DNA from: Saprospiraceae bacterium UBA7687
GTDB taxonomy: Bacteria; Bacteroidota; Bacteroidia; Chitinophagales; Saprospiraceae
DNA: 26,528 nucleotides
Assembly (NCBI GenBank): GCA_002482845.1
Contig: DLGT01000066.1
Location: forward strand, 1-26,528
Reading direction: 5' to 3'
Position 1 is the stretch's first letter. Each line of letters begins with the position of its first letter. The notes beneath the pieces are model-generated. The model was given only the letters and a program-made list of their open reading frames with translations. It ran no database searches and was not told where the DNA came from. Both the position numbers and the translations under genes were made by a program. This document shows positions 7,674 to 15,436 of this stretch, piece after piece.

Positions 7674-8234
7674 ATGAAAATTTACATCAAAAACATGGCG
7701 TGCGAAAGCTGTAAAGTAGTGGTAAGAGAAGCACTAGAAGAACTGGAAATACCAACAGTGAAAGTAGAATTAGGTGAGATTGTGACCAAAGTAGATGTTT
7801 CAGACGAAGAAAAATTGGCACTAAATAAAAAGATCAAAAAAGTAGGCCTTGAACTGTTGGAGAAAAAAGATGGTATCTTGATTGAAAAAATCAGGCAGAT
7901 CATTTTGGACTATGTGTATAAGTCTGATGAAAAACCTGATGTCAATTTTTCAACAATCCTAAGTAAGGAACTGAATATGAGTTACTCTTATTTAGCAAAC
8001 TTTTTTTCAGAAATTGAAGCAACCACGATCGAGCAATACATCATCGCGCTGAAGATAGAAAGGATTAAGGAATTGATCATGTTTGATGAATTGACACTTT
8101 CTGAGATAGCATATCAATTGCATTATAGCAGCGTGGCACATTTGTCTGGTCAATTTAAAAAAGTGACAGGATTGACGCCTACCCATTTTAAATCTCTGAA
8201 AGAGAAAAGAAGGATTTCTATTCAAAATATTTGA
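7674..8234 (+). CDS. AraC-family regulator with N-terminal HMA-like domain
   Basis: I take ATG 7674 as the start (186 residues). An in-frame TTG at 7596 would add 26 residues that do not resemble the family and lies on a probable promoter. Residues 1-70 resemble a heavy-metal-associated ferredoxin-like domain with the CxxC loop MACESC (Cys10, Cys13). Residues ~90-180 hold the paired AraC helix-turn-helices: NFSTILSKELNMSYSYLANF and LSEIAYQLHYSSVAHLSGQF, followed by KKVTGLTP. The combination suggests metal- or thiol-responsive transcription control in the cytoplasm. No metal pump or chaperone gene is adjacent, so the inducer and targets are unknown. The gene is followed by a palindrome-rich region (8269-8481). 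Confidence 0.85.
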   Translation: MKIYIKNMACESCKVVVREALEELEIPTVKVELGEIVTKVDVSDEEKLALNKKIKKVGLELLEKKDGILIEKIRQIILDYVYKSDEKPDVNFSTILSKELNMSYSYLANFFSEIEATTIEQYIIALKIERIKELIMFDELTLSEIAYQLHYSSVAHLSGQFKKVTGLTPTHFKSLKEKRRISIQNI

Positions 8235-8268
8235 TGATGGCGTGGTGAAATATCTGCTTTACTTATAG

Positions 8269-8327
8269 TTTAGTACATCGTCCTAAAAGATTTATGATAA
8301 GTTTATGTACTAAAATGGATTTTTTTT
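8269..8327 (+). terminator. Possible terminator after the AraC gene
   Basis: TTTAGTACAT (8269-8278) and ATGTACTAAA (8305-8314) form a perfect 10-bp inverted repeat with a 26-base loop. Eight T follow at 8320-8327. The AT-rich stem and five-base spacer make it weaker than the terminator at 2590. Confidence 0.45.
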
Positions 8328-8340
8328 CGTCTTAAAGGTA

Positions 8341-8481
8341 TTAAGACCACTCCGAAAACACAAATTGATTGATAATCAAAAGTTATTTACCCTGACCCTA
8401 AAGGGAAACATTTGATTATCAATGCAGGAAAATTCGGGATTTTCATTTATTTGAAATGAGGACTTTTCGGAGTAGACTTAA
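8341..8481. repeat. Nested palindromic element with outer inverted repeats
   Basis: Outer arms 8341-8358 and 8464-8481 match in 16 of 18 positions as inverted repeats (shared core ACTCCGAAAA/TTTTCGGAGT). They enclose the conserved palindrome at 8368-8423 and a third hairpin (TCATTT 8443-8448, AAATGA 8454-8459). A further 7-bp inverted repeat (GTCTTAA 8329-8335, TTAAGAC 8341-8347) overlaps the left arm. No coding frame is present. The size and terminal repeats resemble a MITE-like element, but I see no target-site duplication. Confidence 0.55.
8368..8423 (+). repeat. Palindromic core element, copy A
   Basis: Arms ATTGATAATCAAA (8368-8380) and TTTGATTATCAAT (8411-8423) are perfectly complementary over 13 bp. 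The 30-base centre contains TTTACCCTGACCCTAAAGGG and includes an inner CCCT-AA-AGGG hairpin. The copy at 17341-17397 is very similar along its whole length. Confidence 0.75.
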
Positions 8482-8534
8482 GAATTCATTGATTGATGTC
8501 TGGTCGATTTTGGTTAACCTAAATTTTATATGCT

Positions 8535-9050
8535 TTGAACAAATACATCTTTATAATTTTTTTAAGTTTGATTTCAGTGGTAGCTACGGCTCAAAAGTAT
8601 AACACTTTGGCAGGAATTCGTATAGCAGATGATTTTGGAATCAGTTTTGCACAACGTGTTGCCAAAAAGACAACAGTAGAGCTCAACCATCAGCCAGGAA
8701 CCTTTGCAGGACGAGAACTAACTTCGATGTTAGCAAAACAACATTATCCACTACTGACCAAAAGGATTAATTTTTTTATGGGTGCAGGACTTTATACACG
8801 CAAAGCCATCGAAACCAATAGTGAAACAACTATAGCTGTAAGAACCAATGGATTAGCTATGACATTTGGCGCTGAAATCTCCTTAGGAAGGCTAAGTATT
8901 TCTACCGATTATCAGCCGCTTGTAACCTTTAATAAAAACGACTCCAACCAGAGATTTTATACGACGTCGGGATTAAGTCTTAGATATATTCTAGTGCCTA
9001 GAGCATCGAGTACAAAGAAGTTTTTTAGGAAGTTGTTTGGGAAGGATTGA
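8535..9050 (+). CDS. Small exported, probably outer-membrane, protein of unknown function
   Basis: The 171-residue protein begins at TTG 8535. The nearest upstream in-frame codons end in a stop at 8520, and the ATG at 8530 is out of frame. The N-terminus is a clear signal peptide (MNKYIFIIFLSLISVVATAQ). The mature part alternates polar and hydrophobic residues with many aromatic and Gly positions (TLAGIRIADDFGISFAQRV, INFFMGAGLYTRK, GAEISLGRLSISTDYQPL). This suggests a small beta-barrel or porin-like fold. A basic tail (TKKFFRKLFGKD) ends it. It lies alone, 300 bases after the AraC gene. I do not recognise a named family. Confidence 0.75.
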   Translation: MNKYIFIIFLSLISVVATAQKYNTLAGIRIADDFGISFAQRVAKKTTVELNHQPGTFAGRELTSMLAKQHYPLLTKRINFFMGAGLYTRKAIETNSETTIAVRTNGLAMTFGAEISLGRLSISTDYQPLVTFNKNDSNQRFYTTSGLSLRYILVPRASSTKKFFRKLFGKD

Positions 9051-9108
9051 CGTATTAATAAATAGAGTACAGATAAACTGCGTTTCAATAAGATGACTGT
9101 GGTTACTT

Positions 9109-9130
9109 CTACATAAAAAAATAGATGTAG
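9109..9130. repeat. Inverted repeat just upstream of the DUF3857 operon promoter
   Basis: CTACAT (9109-9114) and ATGTAG (9125-9130) pair around a 10-base A-rich loop. They end 25 bases before a TAnnTTTG box. This may be an operator or a weak terminator of the preceding gene. Confidence 0.3.
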
Positions 9131-9155
9131 TATGCATCATATGAATAAAAGGAGG

Positions 9156-9163
9156 TAACTTTG
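9156..9163 (+). promoter_or_regulatory. Candidate -7 box for the DUF3857 operon
   Basis: TAACTTTG matches TAnnTTTG and lies 40 bases before ATG 9204, a spacing typical of Bacteroidota leaders. A GGAGG string just before it (9151-9155) is too far from the start to serve as a ribosome-binding site. Confidence 0.5.
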
Positions 9164-9203
9164 CACAATAATTAATCTTCCATTCAAAACTAAATTTGCT
9201 TTT

Positions 9204-11204
9204 ATGAAGAAAGTTAAAATTACCCTAGTAAGTCTGATTATTCTAATCTTTTTACACGAAAATCTAGAAGGACAGCAATATAAGTATAAAAAAGTAAGTG
9301 TCGAACTGTTGGAAAAAAAAGAGTGTGACATTCAGTTAGATGCGCCAGCAATGGTAACTAATAAAACGGGATTGCGTGAAATAGTGTACTCAGAGTCAAG
9401 TGGATTTACAGCTATTTTAAGCCAACAAACACAAGTAAAATTCTTTAAAGGAGATGCAAAAGATATTGGTACTGTTGAGATTTATTATTATAGCCCAAAA
9501 TCAAGTAGCAACAAAGTGAAAATGTCAGACATCAAAGGGAAAACATACAATCTAGAAAATAAAAAGATTGTGGAAACTAAGTTATCGGATGATAATATCT
9601 TTCATGTACAGTTCAACAACTACTATAAAAAAGCCACTTTTGTTTTCCCAAATATCAAAGATGGTTGTGTATTTGAGTATGAATCTGTACTTACTTCCGA
9701 TTATTTTGCAAATATAGAAGATTGGTTTATTCAAGATGAAATACCAGTATTATACAATCAGTTTACATTAAAAATTCCTGAATATTTTAGATATCAAATA
9801 AATATTTTGGGCGGTTTTGCACCTACGAGTGATGAAATATCTTCCTCATCTAGATCAATCAATTACAAGGTAGTGTATGAAGGTCAAGGCTTTAAAGGCA
9901 GACAAGTTGAACACGAGACTTTCAATATGAATTACTCAAACAGGACTTTAATCCATGAAAATCTACCTTCATTTATACCAGAGCCTTTCACAGCTAATCA
10001 ATATGATGGCAAATCTAAAATCACTCATCAATTAATTTCTGTTGCTTTTCCTAACTCACCCACTCAAACTTTTGCGGGGACATATGAAAAAATTAATTCA
10101 GAACTATTGGAAGATGAGTCTTTTGGGGAAATAATTAGCGATGGCAAGTTCATAGAAAAATTAGTATCATTTTCAGGAACGGAAACGTCGATTGAGAAAG
10201 CCAATTTGATACATCAATATTTTCTTAAAAATGTAAAATTTGATGGTAGCAACTATTATTTATCCGACAAAGGAGGATCAAAACTTTTTAAAGAAGGAAC
10301 AGGTAATTCAGGAGAAATCAACCTGAATTATATCGCTGCTCTAAACCATGTAGGAATTCCAACTTCACCAGTGATCTTGAGTTCACGTGGGAATGGAACA
10401 CTGCATCCAGTTTTACCTGATTACTCTCAATTTGATTATGTTGTGGCATTGAGTATAATCAATGATAAGGAAGTTTTTTCAGATGCTGCGTCAACCTTAC
10501 CTTTTGGGAATTTACCAAAAAAATGTTTACACGATAAAGGTTGGGTTGTGTCAAAAACCAATGCTAGATGGGTAAATCTTAAGCAAAATTGTAGTGGTAA
10601 ACAGATCATTCAAACAAATATTATTCAAACTAAAGAACAGATATTGTATTCGAGCAAAATAAATAAATTTAATTATTTTGCTTATGATGATTTGGACGCT
10701 ATTAATGCAAATAGTGAGCTAGATTTTTTAAGAACATTTCATCAGGAAAAAGACCTGATTCAAGACTCCATATTTATCACTGAGAAAACAGATAAGGTAC
10801 TTAAGCTAAAAGAACACCATAATCAAGCCGTCGTTGATGATGATTTTATCTACGTAAAACCCTTTATTCATTTACCTTTTGATAGCAATCCCTTCAAACA
10901 AGAAGAGAGGCAAACTTATGTAGATTTTCCATATGGTATGGAATACAAATTTGTAAGTAACATTAAAATTCTTGATGGATACAACTACGAAGTACCCGCA
11001 AATCTAAACGCAGTAATGCAAGAAAATGATCTGATCCTAAAATATTCATCATCCTATATAGCTGGAATAAAAACATTAACTGTTATTGCAGACTTTAAAA
11101 TAATACAAACTGAATTTTCACCTTTAGATTATGAGAAGTTAAAATTTAGCTTGGATACTATGATAAATAAGCTGAATGAACCCGTTATCCTGAAAAAAAT
11201 ATGA
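9204..11204 (+). CDS. DUF3857/transglutaminase-like exported protein with degenerate active site
   Basis: The 666-residue protein has a signal peptide (MKKVKITLVSLIILIFLHENLEGQ). A DUF3857-like beta domain follows (~50-260), then a transglutaminase-like segment (~310-440) and a C-terminal beta region. The nucleophile position of the transglutaminase core reads GTGNSGEINLNYIAAL, with Ser369 where active relatives have Cys. The His position appears as Asp411 in SQFDYVVAL. The acidic residue is kept in FSDAAS (Asp428). The domain is therefore probably non-catalytic, as in related Bacteroidota paralogues. It overlaps the next gene by ATGA, so the two are co-translated and may work together in the periplasm. 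The family's substrate is unknown. Confidence 0.85.
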   Translation: MKKVKITLVSLIILIFLHENLEGQQYKYKKVSVELLEKKECDIQLDAPAMVTNKTGLREIVYSESSGFTAILSQQTQVKFFKGDAKDIGTVEIYYYSPKSSSNKVKMSDIKGKTYNLENKKIVETKLSDDNIFHVQFNNYYKKATFVFPNIKDGCVFEYESVLTSDYFANIEDWFIQDEIPVLYNQFTLKIPEYFRYQINILGGFAPTSDEISSSSRSINYKVVYEGQGFKGRQVEHETFNMNYSNRTLIHENLPSFIPEPFTANQYDGKSKITHQLISVAFPNSPTQTFAGTYEKINSELLEDESFGEIISDGKFIEKLVSFSGTETSIEKANLIHQYFLKNVKFDGSNYYLSDKGGSKLFKEGTGNSGEINLNYIAALNHVGIPTSPVILSSRGNGTLHPVLPDYSQFDYVVALSIINDKEVFSDAASTLPFGNLPKKCLHDKGWVVSKTNARWVNLKQNCSGKQIIQTNIIQTKEQILYSSKINKFNYFAYDDLDAINANSELDFLRTFHQEKDLIQDSIFITEKTDKVLKLKEHHNQAVVDDDFIYVKPFIHLPFDSNPFKQEERQTYVDFPYGMEYKFVSNIKILDGYNYEVPANLNAVMQENDLILKYSSSYIAGIKTLTVIADFKIIQTEFSPLDYEKLKFSLDTMINKLNEPVILKKI

Positions 11205-13084
11205 AGAGGTTTTTGGGTTATTTATGGTTACCACTTCTATTGTTATTGGGACAATTAAGATTAGCAGGTCAGGTAGAGATGAGCTTAATACCAGATTCAC
11301 TTCTTTCAAACTCATCTTCAATCGTTATAGAGCAGATAGAAACTTTAGAGATACTCCATAAATCATTGATTAAAAGAAAAGTTTCATCATCAACGTTGGT
11401 CATTAAAGATAATGGCCCTTCAAGTCATATTATTTATATTCCTTACGATAAGTATTCAAAAATTGAAGATCTAGAAATTTCTATTTTGTCGGTAGATGGC
11501 AAAAAAAAGAAGTCTATCAGTAGAAAAGATATGATAGACCAATCAGCGGTTAACAATGTCACAATAGCTAGTGATACTCGATACTTAATCTATAGCGCCA
11601 TAGAGAAAGAAATGCCATTTATAGTAAAACTCAATTATAGTAAAATAAGTAAAGAAACATTCACTATAGACAGATATACACCTGTGAGTCACGCAAATAC
11701 AGCCATTTTGAGTAGTGTTTTTGAAGTAGTAAATTATGACATAAATAATGTATTAAGGTTTTCTAACCATCCTTGGCCAGAACCCAAAACCGATCTTACA
11801 AATAATTTCAGAAAATATACTTTTCAATTAAAAAATGTAACATCAGTATATCTTAAAAACCTTGATGACAAAAATATCCAAACATCAATAACACCTATAT
11901 TGGAAGACTTTCAGATGGATGGTGTTGATGGAAACCTAAGTAATTGGGGTAATTTTGGTTTATGGTTTGCAACATTGGGTGATGGGACAGATATCCTTGA
12001 TGAAAAATCTACTTTGGAAATAAAAAGCGTCATTGGAGATACCAAAGATAAAAGAGTAATAGTGGAAAAATTGTACAAATACCTGCAACAAAATATGCGA
12101 TATGTCAGTATTCAACTAGGTATTGGTGGATTCAAGCCCATGGCTGCCCAAGATGTACACAATAACAAGTATGGGGATTGTAAAGCATTGAGCAACTATA
12201 TGAAAGCAATCCTAAAAGTGGTGGATATTCCGTCCAATTATATTATTATATCTGCAGGAAGTAAATACAATAATCCTAATCCCAACTTCCCACAGAATGT
12301 TTTTAACCACGCAATTGTAGCAGTACCTTTGGAGAAAGACACCATTTTTCTGGAATGTACTTCACCAAATACACCATTAGGGTATCTTGGTGCTTTTACA
12401 GGTGATAGAAAAGCATTATGGATTGATGGAGAAAACTCAGTTTTGGTGAATACAAAGTCCTATTCGTCAAAAGATAATATGATTAATAACACCATTGATA
12501 TCAACATCAACTCAGAGGAGAACATAGAAATAAACTTTAAACAAAACCTGTCAGGAATAGGAATGGAACATCATGGATACATCTATACCACTCTTTTTAC
12601 AGATGAAAAATTTGCAGAACATCTCGAGCAATCTTTGCCGGAGATCAATAATGTAGAGATTATTAACAGAAGTTATTTGGATGATCAATTTTCCTTCGAT
12701 TGTAAATTAGCTTCATCAAAAAATGTATCGAAATCAGGATCGAGGTATTTTATAAAACTAAAAATTGACGAATTACCGCCTTCCATCCTAGATAATTCCA
12801 AATTTTATTCTTTAAAAAATGGCTATACTATTTTGGAGAAGTATGATATCAAAGTTCCTGAAGGATGTCACTTAGAAAAAGCTCCAAAAAATAGAACAAT
12901 AGAAACAGACTATGTAGATATTCAGATGGAAACAACAGCTAACCAACAACAAATCACCGTCCAAAGAAATCTTCATTTGAAACAAGTGGAATCATCAGAA
13001 AACAATAAAGCTCAAATCGAAGAGGCCATCATCTTACTAAAAAAAGCCATCAATGAGACGGTGGTGATTAATTGTAAAAGTTGA
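11201..13084 (+). CDS. DUF3857/transglutaminase-like exported protein with intact triad
   Basis: The 627-residue protein has a signal peptide (MKRFLGYLWLPLLLLLGQLR, cleavage near AGQ), a DUF3857 domain (~60-240) and a transglutaminase-core domain (~280-400). The candidate triad is present: Cys327 in NKYGDCKALSNYMKAIL, His370 in VFNHAIVAVP and Glu385 in FLECTSPNTPLGYLG, where an acidic residue is usual. Transglutaminase-like domains act as cysteine proteases, amidases or cross-linkers. The reaction here is not known. It starts within the stop codon of its paralogue (ATGA). The pairing of one intact and one decayed copy suggests a heteromeric enzyme and pseudoenzyme. It converges on the HNH gene with 37 bases between the stops. 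Confidence 0.87.
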   Translation: MKRFLGYLWLPLLLLLGQLRLAGQVEMSLIPDSLLSNSSSIVIEQIETLEILHKSLIKRKVSSSTLVIKDNGPSSHIIYIPYDKYSKIEDLEISILSVDGKKKKSISRKDMIDQSAVNNVTIASDTRYLIYSAIEKEMPFIVKLNYSKISKETFTIDRYTPVSHANTAILSSVFEVVNYDINNVLRFSNHPWPEPKTDLTNNFRKYTFQLKNVTSVYLKNLDDKNIQTSITPILEDFQMDGVDGNLSNWGNFGLWFATLGDGTDILDEKSTLEIKSVIGDTKDKRVIVEKLYKYLQQNMRYVSIQLGIGGFKPMAAQDVHNNKYGDCKALSNYMKAILKVVDIPSNYIIISAGSKYNNPNPNFPQNVFNHAIVAVPLEKDTIFLECTSPNTPLGYLGAFTGDRKALWIDGENSVLVNTKSYSSKDNMINNTIDININSEENIEINFKQNLSGIGMEHHGYIYTTLFTDEKFAEHLEQSLPEINNVEIINRSYLDDQFSFDCKLASSKNVSKSGSRYFIKLKIDELPPSILDNSKFYSLKNGYTILEKYDIKVPEGCHLEKAPKNRTIETDYVDIQMETTANQQQITVQRNLHLKQVESSENNKAQIEEAIILLKKAINETVVINCKS

Positions 13085-13121
13085 GAAGAAGGTATTATTT
13101 TTCTGCTTGAATTTACGAGAT

Positions 13122-13778
13122 TTATTGTAATTTAATACACCAACGAACAGCTGTAAAAAACCTATCTATCACTGGTGTCATGCCATATTTTTGCTTAAAT
13201 TTTACACTATTTATAAAGTCTCTCCTGTCGTTTTTTACAACACCATGGTTTAAAAACAGCACATTGTCAATCATAATTTGTATTTCTGCCCTTGTTTTGT
13301 CAGGTAACTCTGTATTTGGTATAAATTTATGCGTTACTTCATCATAGTCAAAGTACTTTTCTGGTGCATAGTCGTCTAAATCAGGTTTTAAGAATGATGA
13401 TGGTTGTTCATTGCTTTTAATGCCGTTAATCTTAGCATCTATCATAAACAAATTACTCCATAGCCAATACTTATCTTTTTTGAGATTCGGGTCGAAATGG
13501 TCCATTTCTCCTGCATGATCTACTCTTTGAAATTCTGCACTTTCATCATTTAAGTATTTACCATCAACCCAAATGTCATTGGCGTATAATTCCTGTGGAC
13601 AAATCCATCGTTCTGTATATGCGCAAACTCCTTGTTGACACTTGTATAACTCCATTGCCACATCATCATAATAAGTTCGCGATAATGGGTGTTGTGATCC
13701 ATTTGCTTCTAAAGTCTCTACCCAAGTTTTGTATCGGGTAGATAACAGTGTATTATAATTCTTATCAATTTTTCTCAT
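13122..13778 (-). CDS. HNH-like nuclease, PtuB-like partner of the upstream ATPase
   Basis: The 218-residue protein resembles HNH proteins of the TIGR02646/PtuB type. It has GVCAYTERW (50-58), EMDHFDPN (91-98, with Asp93-His94 in the catalytic strand), WLWSNL (105-110, Asn109) and KINGIKSN (116-123, Asn118). These match C.YCE ... DHF.P ... W.NL ... CN..K of the family, but the zinc-binding cysteines are mostly absent: Thr instead of the second Cys, and no Cys before Asn118. The His/Asn catalytic set is kept, so DNA or RNA cleavage is plausible. It lies three bases after the ATPase stop, the arrangement of Septu-type ATPase-HNH defence pairs. The defence role is inferred from architecture. Confidence 0.75.
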   Translation of the reverse strand: MRKIDKNYNTLLSTRYKTWVETLEANGSQHPLSRTYYDDVAMELYKCQQGVCAYTERWICPQELYANDIWVDGKYLNDESAEFQRVDHAGEMDHFDPNLKKDKYWLWSNLFMIDAKINGIKSNEQPSSFLKPDLDDYAPEKYFDYDEVTHKFIPNTELPDKTRAEIQIMIDNVLFLNHGVVKNDRRDFINSVKFKQKYGMTPVIDRFFTAVRWCIKLQ

Positions 13779-13781
13779 GTT

Positions 13782-15143
13782 TTAATTCCAACTTGACAGT
13801 TCTTTAGATAGTTTTTCAATATTTCTGATGATTTCCTTGGCTTCAGATTGATCTTGTTCACCTTTTTGCTCAAGTTTTCTATACCTGACATTATAAGTTG
13901 CCAACTCATTTAACTTTTCCCTACGTAGTGGTGATCCGTCATCTTGAAGGTCAAATACACGCTGTAAAATATCATCCCAACGCATGAGTTTAGGATTCCA
14001 TTTGTAATTGTCTATATGATTTTCGCCTTCATAATACACTTCCCTGTAGATTTTACCTTCTTCATTAAATTTCAATTCTACGATTTCCCATGGATCAAAG
14101 CTTGATGCAATAATAGGTGAATGGGTCGCATAAAAAAACTGACAATCATCTGCTAAACTAGAATAATAATCTACAATCGTTCTTTGTAAATCGGGATATA
14201 ATGATCTTTCTGGTTCATCAAAAAGTATAACGGTATGTTTAGGCTTTAGTAAATATAATGGCAAAGCACTCAATATAACTTGTTTTGTGCCTGTACTCCA
14301 AAGCCCATTTGGTATTTCATTTTTATGATAATCTTCTACCTTTATGAAGCCGATATCGTCCTTGGTTTTAATATCAAGTTCTGTTTTGACTTTCAGTTTA
14401 AAATTTGCAAGTAATCTGTCAAGACAATTATCTGCTACATCTTGTATTGGATTAAACTCTGTATTTTTCCAATCTTCCAGCTTCTTGAGTGCTTTTTGTA
14501 TTGTTTCTAAATTATTGGAAGACTTTTCAACTGTTTTGGCAATTTCCTGTCTTATTTGCAATTCTGCTTCTTGATATTTTTGAATATTATCTAAAATTAG
14601 ATTCCACACGTTTGCTACTTTTTGAAAGCTAAAGTCAATAATTTTGTCATTATTAATGTCAAGATTTATTTCGATATTTAAGTCATAATCTAAACTTGAA
14701 GGAAAATAAATTAACTTTGTTGCAACTTCTTTTAACCACCATCCGTCAAGAATTTCTAAAGCTTGGTCATGAGTTATATCTTCTTTATTATTCTTTGAAC
14801 CGCCCCAAATCCAGCTTAAATAGTCGCGTTTTAGTTCATCATCAAATTGCCACTTGAAATACACATTGAAGCTATTTTCATAGTCATGTCCATAAACAAT
14901 ATTAAAATTTGTATTTTTAGAGAGAAGCTGATCGTCAATTTTTTTTATAATATTTGTCTCATATTCGTATAGATGATAAGGTATCAGCTCCAATAAAGTA
15001 GTTTTCCCTGTACCACTTTGACCTATAAAGCATACTTTATCCAAAGGTTGTCCTTCCTTGGCATGTCCTTTCGGGTACGTCAGGTCAATGGAAAAATCCT
15101 TGAATTGGTGAAAATCTTTAATCTCTATCTTGGATATCTTCAT
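13782..15143 (-). CDS. RecF/SMC-like ATPase, PtuA-like
   Basis: The 453-residue protein starts MKISKIEIKDFHQFKDFSID, the usual opening of RecF/OLD-type ABC ATPases. It has Walker A GQSGTGKTT (41-49), a helical insertion (~185-250), a degenerate signature near LWSTGTKQ (281-288), Walker B VILFDEP (305-311), a D-loop (SLYPD) and the switch His341 in ATHSP. There is no TOPRIM nuclease domain after it, so it is not an OLD nuclease. The last ~50 residues are charged and coiled-coil-like. The nuclease function is presumably supplied by the HNH protein three bases downstream. PtuA of Septu and retron-associated ATPases have the same layout. A candidate -7 box is at 15167-15174. Confidence 0.85.
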   Translation of the reverse strand: MKISKIEIKDFHQFKDFSIDLTYPKGHAKEGQPLDKVCFIGQSGTGKTTLLELIPYHLYEYETNIIKKIDDQLLSKNTNFNIVYGHDYENSFNVYFKWQFDDELKRDYLSWIWGGSKNNKEDITHDQALEILDGWWLKEVATKLIYFPSSLDYDLNIEINLDINNDKIIDFSFQKVANVWNLILDNIQKYQEAELQIRQEIAKTVEKSSNNLETIQKALKKLEDWKNTEFNPIQDVADNCLDRLLANFKLKVKTELDIKTKDDIGFIKVEDYHKNEIPNGLWSTGTKQVILSALPLYLLKPKHTVILFDEPERSLYPDLQRTIVDYYSSLADDCQFFYATHSPIIASSFDPWEIVELKFNEEGKIYREVYYEGENHIDNYKWNPKLMRWDDILQRVFDLQDDGSPLRREKLNELATYNVRYRKLEQKGEQDQSEAKEIIRNIEKLSKELSSWN

Positions 15144-15166
15144 TTTTGTTGTTGTAAAGCATGATG

Positions 15167-15174
15167 CAAATTTA
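15167..15174 (-). promoter_or_regulatory. Candidate -7 box for the ATPase-HNH operon
   Basis: The minus-strand sequence TAAATTTG matches TAnnTTTG and lies 24 bases before the ATPase start, which implies a very short leader. No convincing -33 element is visible. Confidence 0.4.
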
Positions 15175-15436
15175 GCATACTATAATGATTCAGTAAATTA
15201 AAATACTCGTACATTGTTAAGCAGAAAAGTATAAACTAGAATTGACTAACAAATATTAAACCGTACTCGATTTGGAGACAAATTTCGACAATATATTTCA
15301 AATAGGTATCATAAAATTTCAAAGATTTGATTTTGAAGGCAATAATTTTCATTTAAAATGATACACTCATTAAATTGAAAACTTTCCCTACTTTAATTTG
15401 ATAAATACTATATTTACGCCTAAATTTGTTTAAATC

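Noticed and set aside
13782..15143. OLD-family nuclease
   Set aside because: No TOPRIM domain follows the ATPase core. The protein ends in a charged helical tail after the switch histidine region.
15421..15428. TAAATTTG as the promoter of the GH13 gene
   Set aside because: It ends only eight bases before the ATG, which would leave almost no leader. It may be a chance match in AT-rich DNA.
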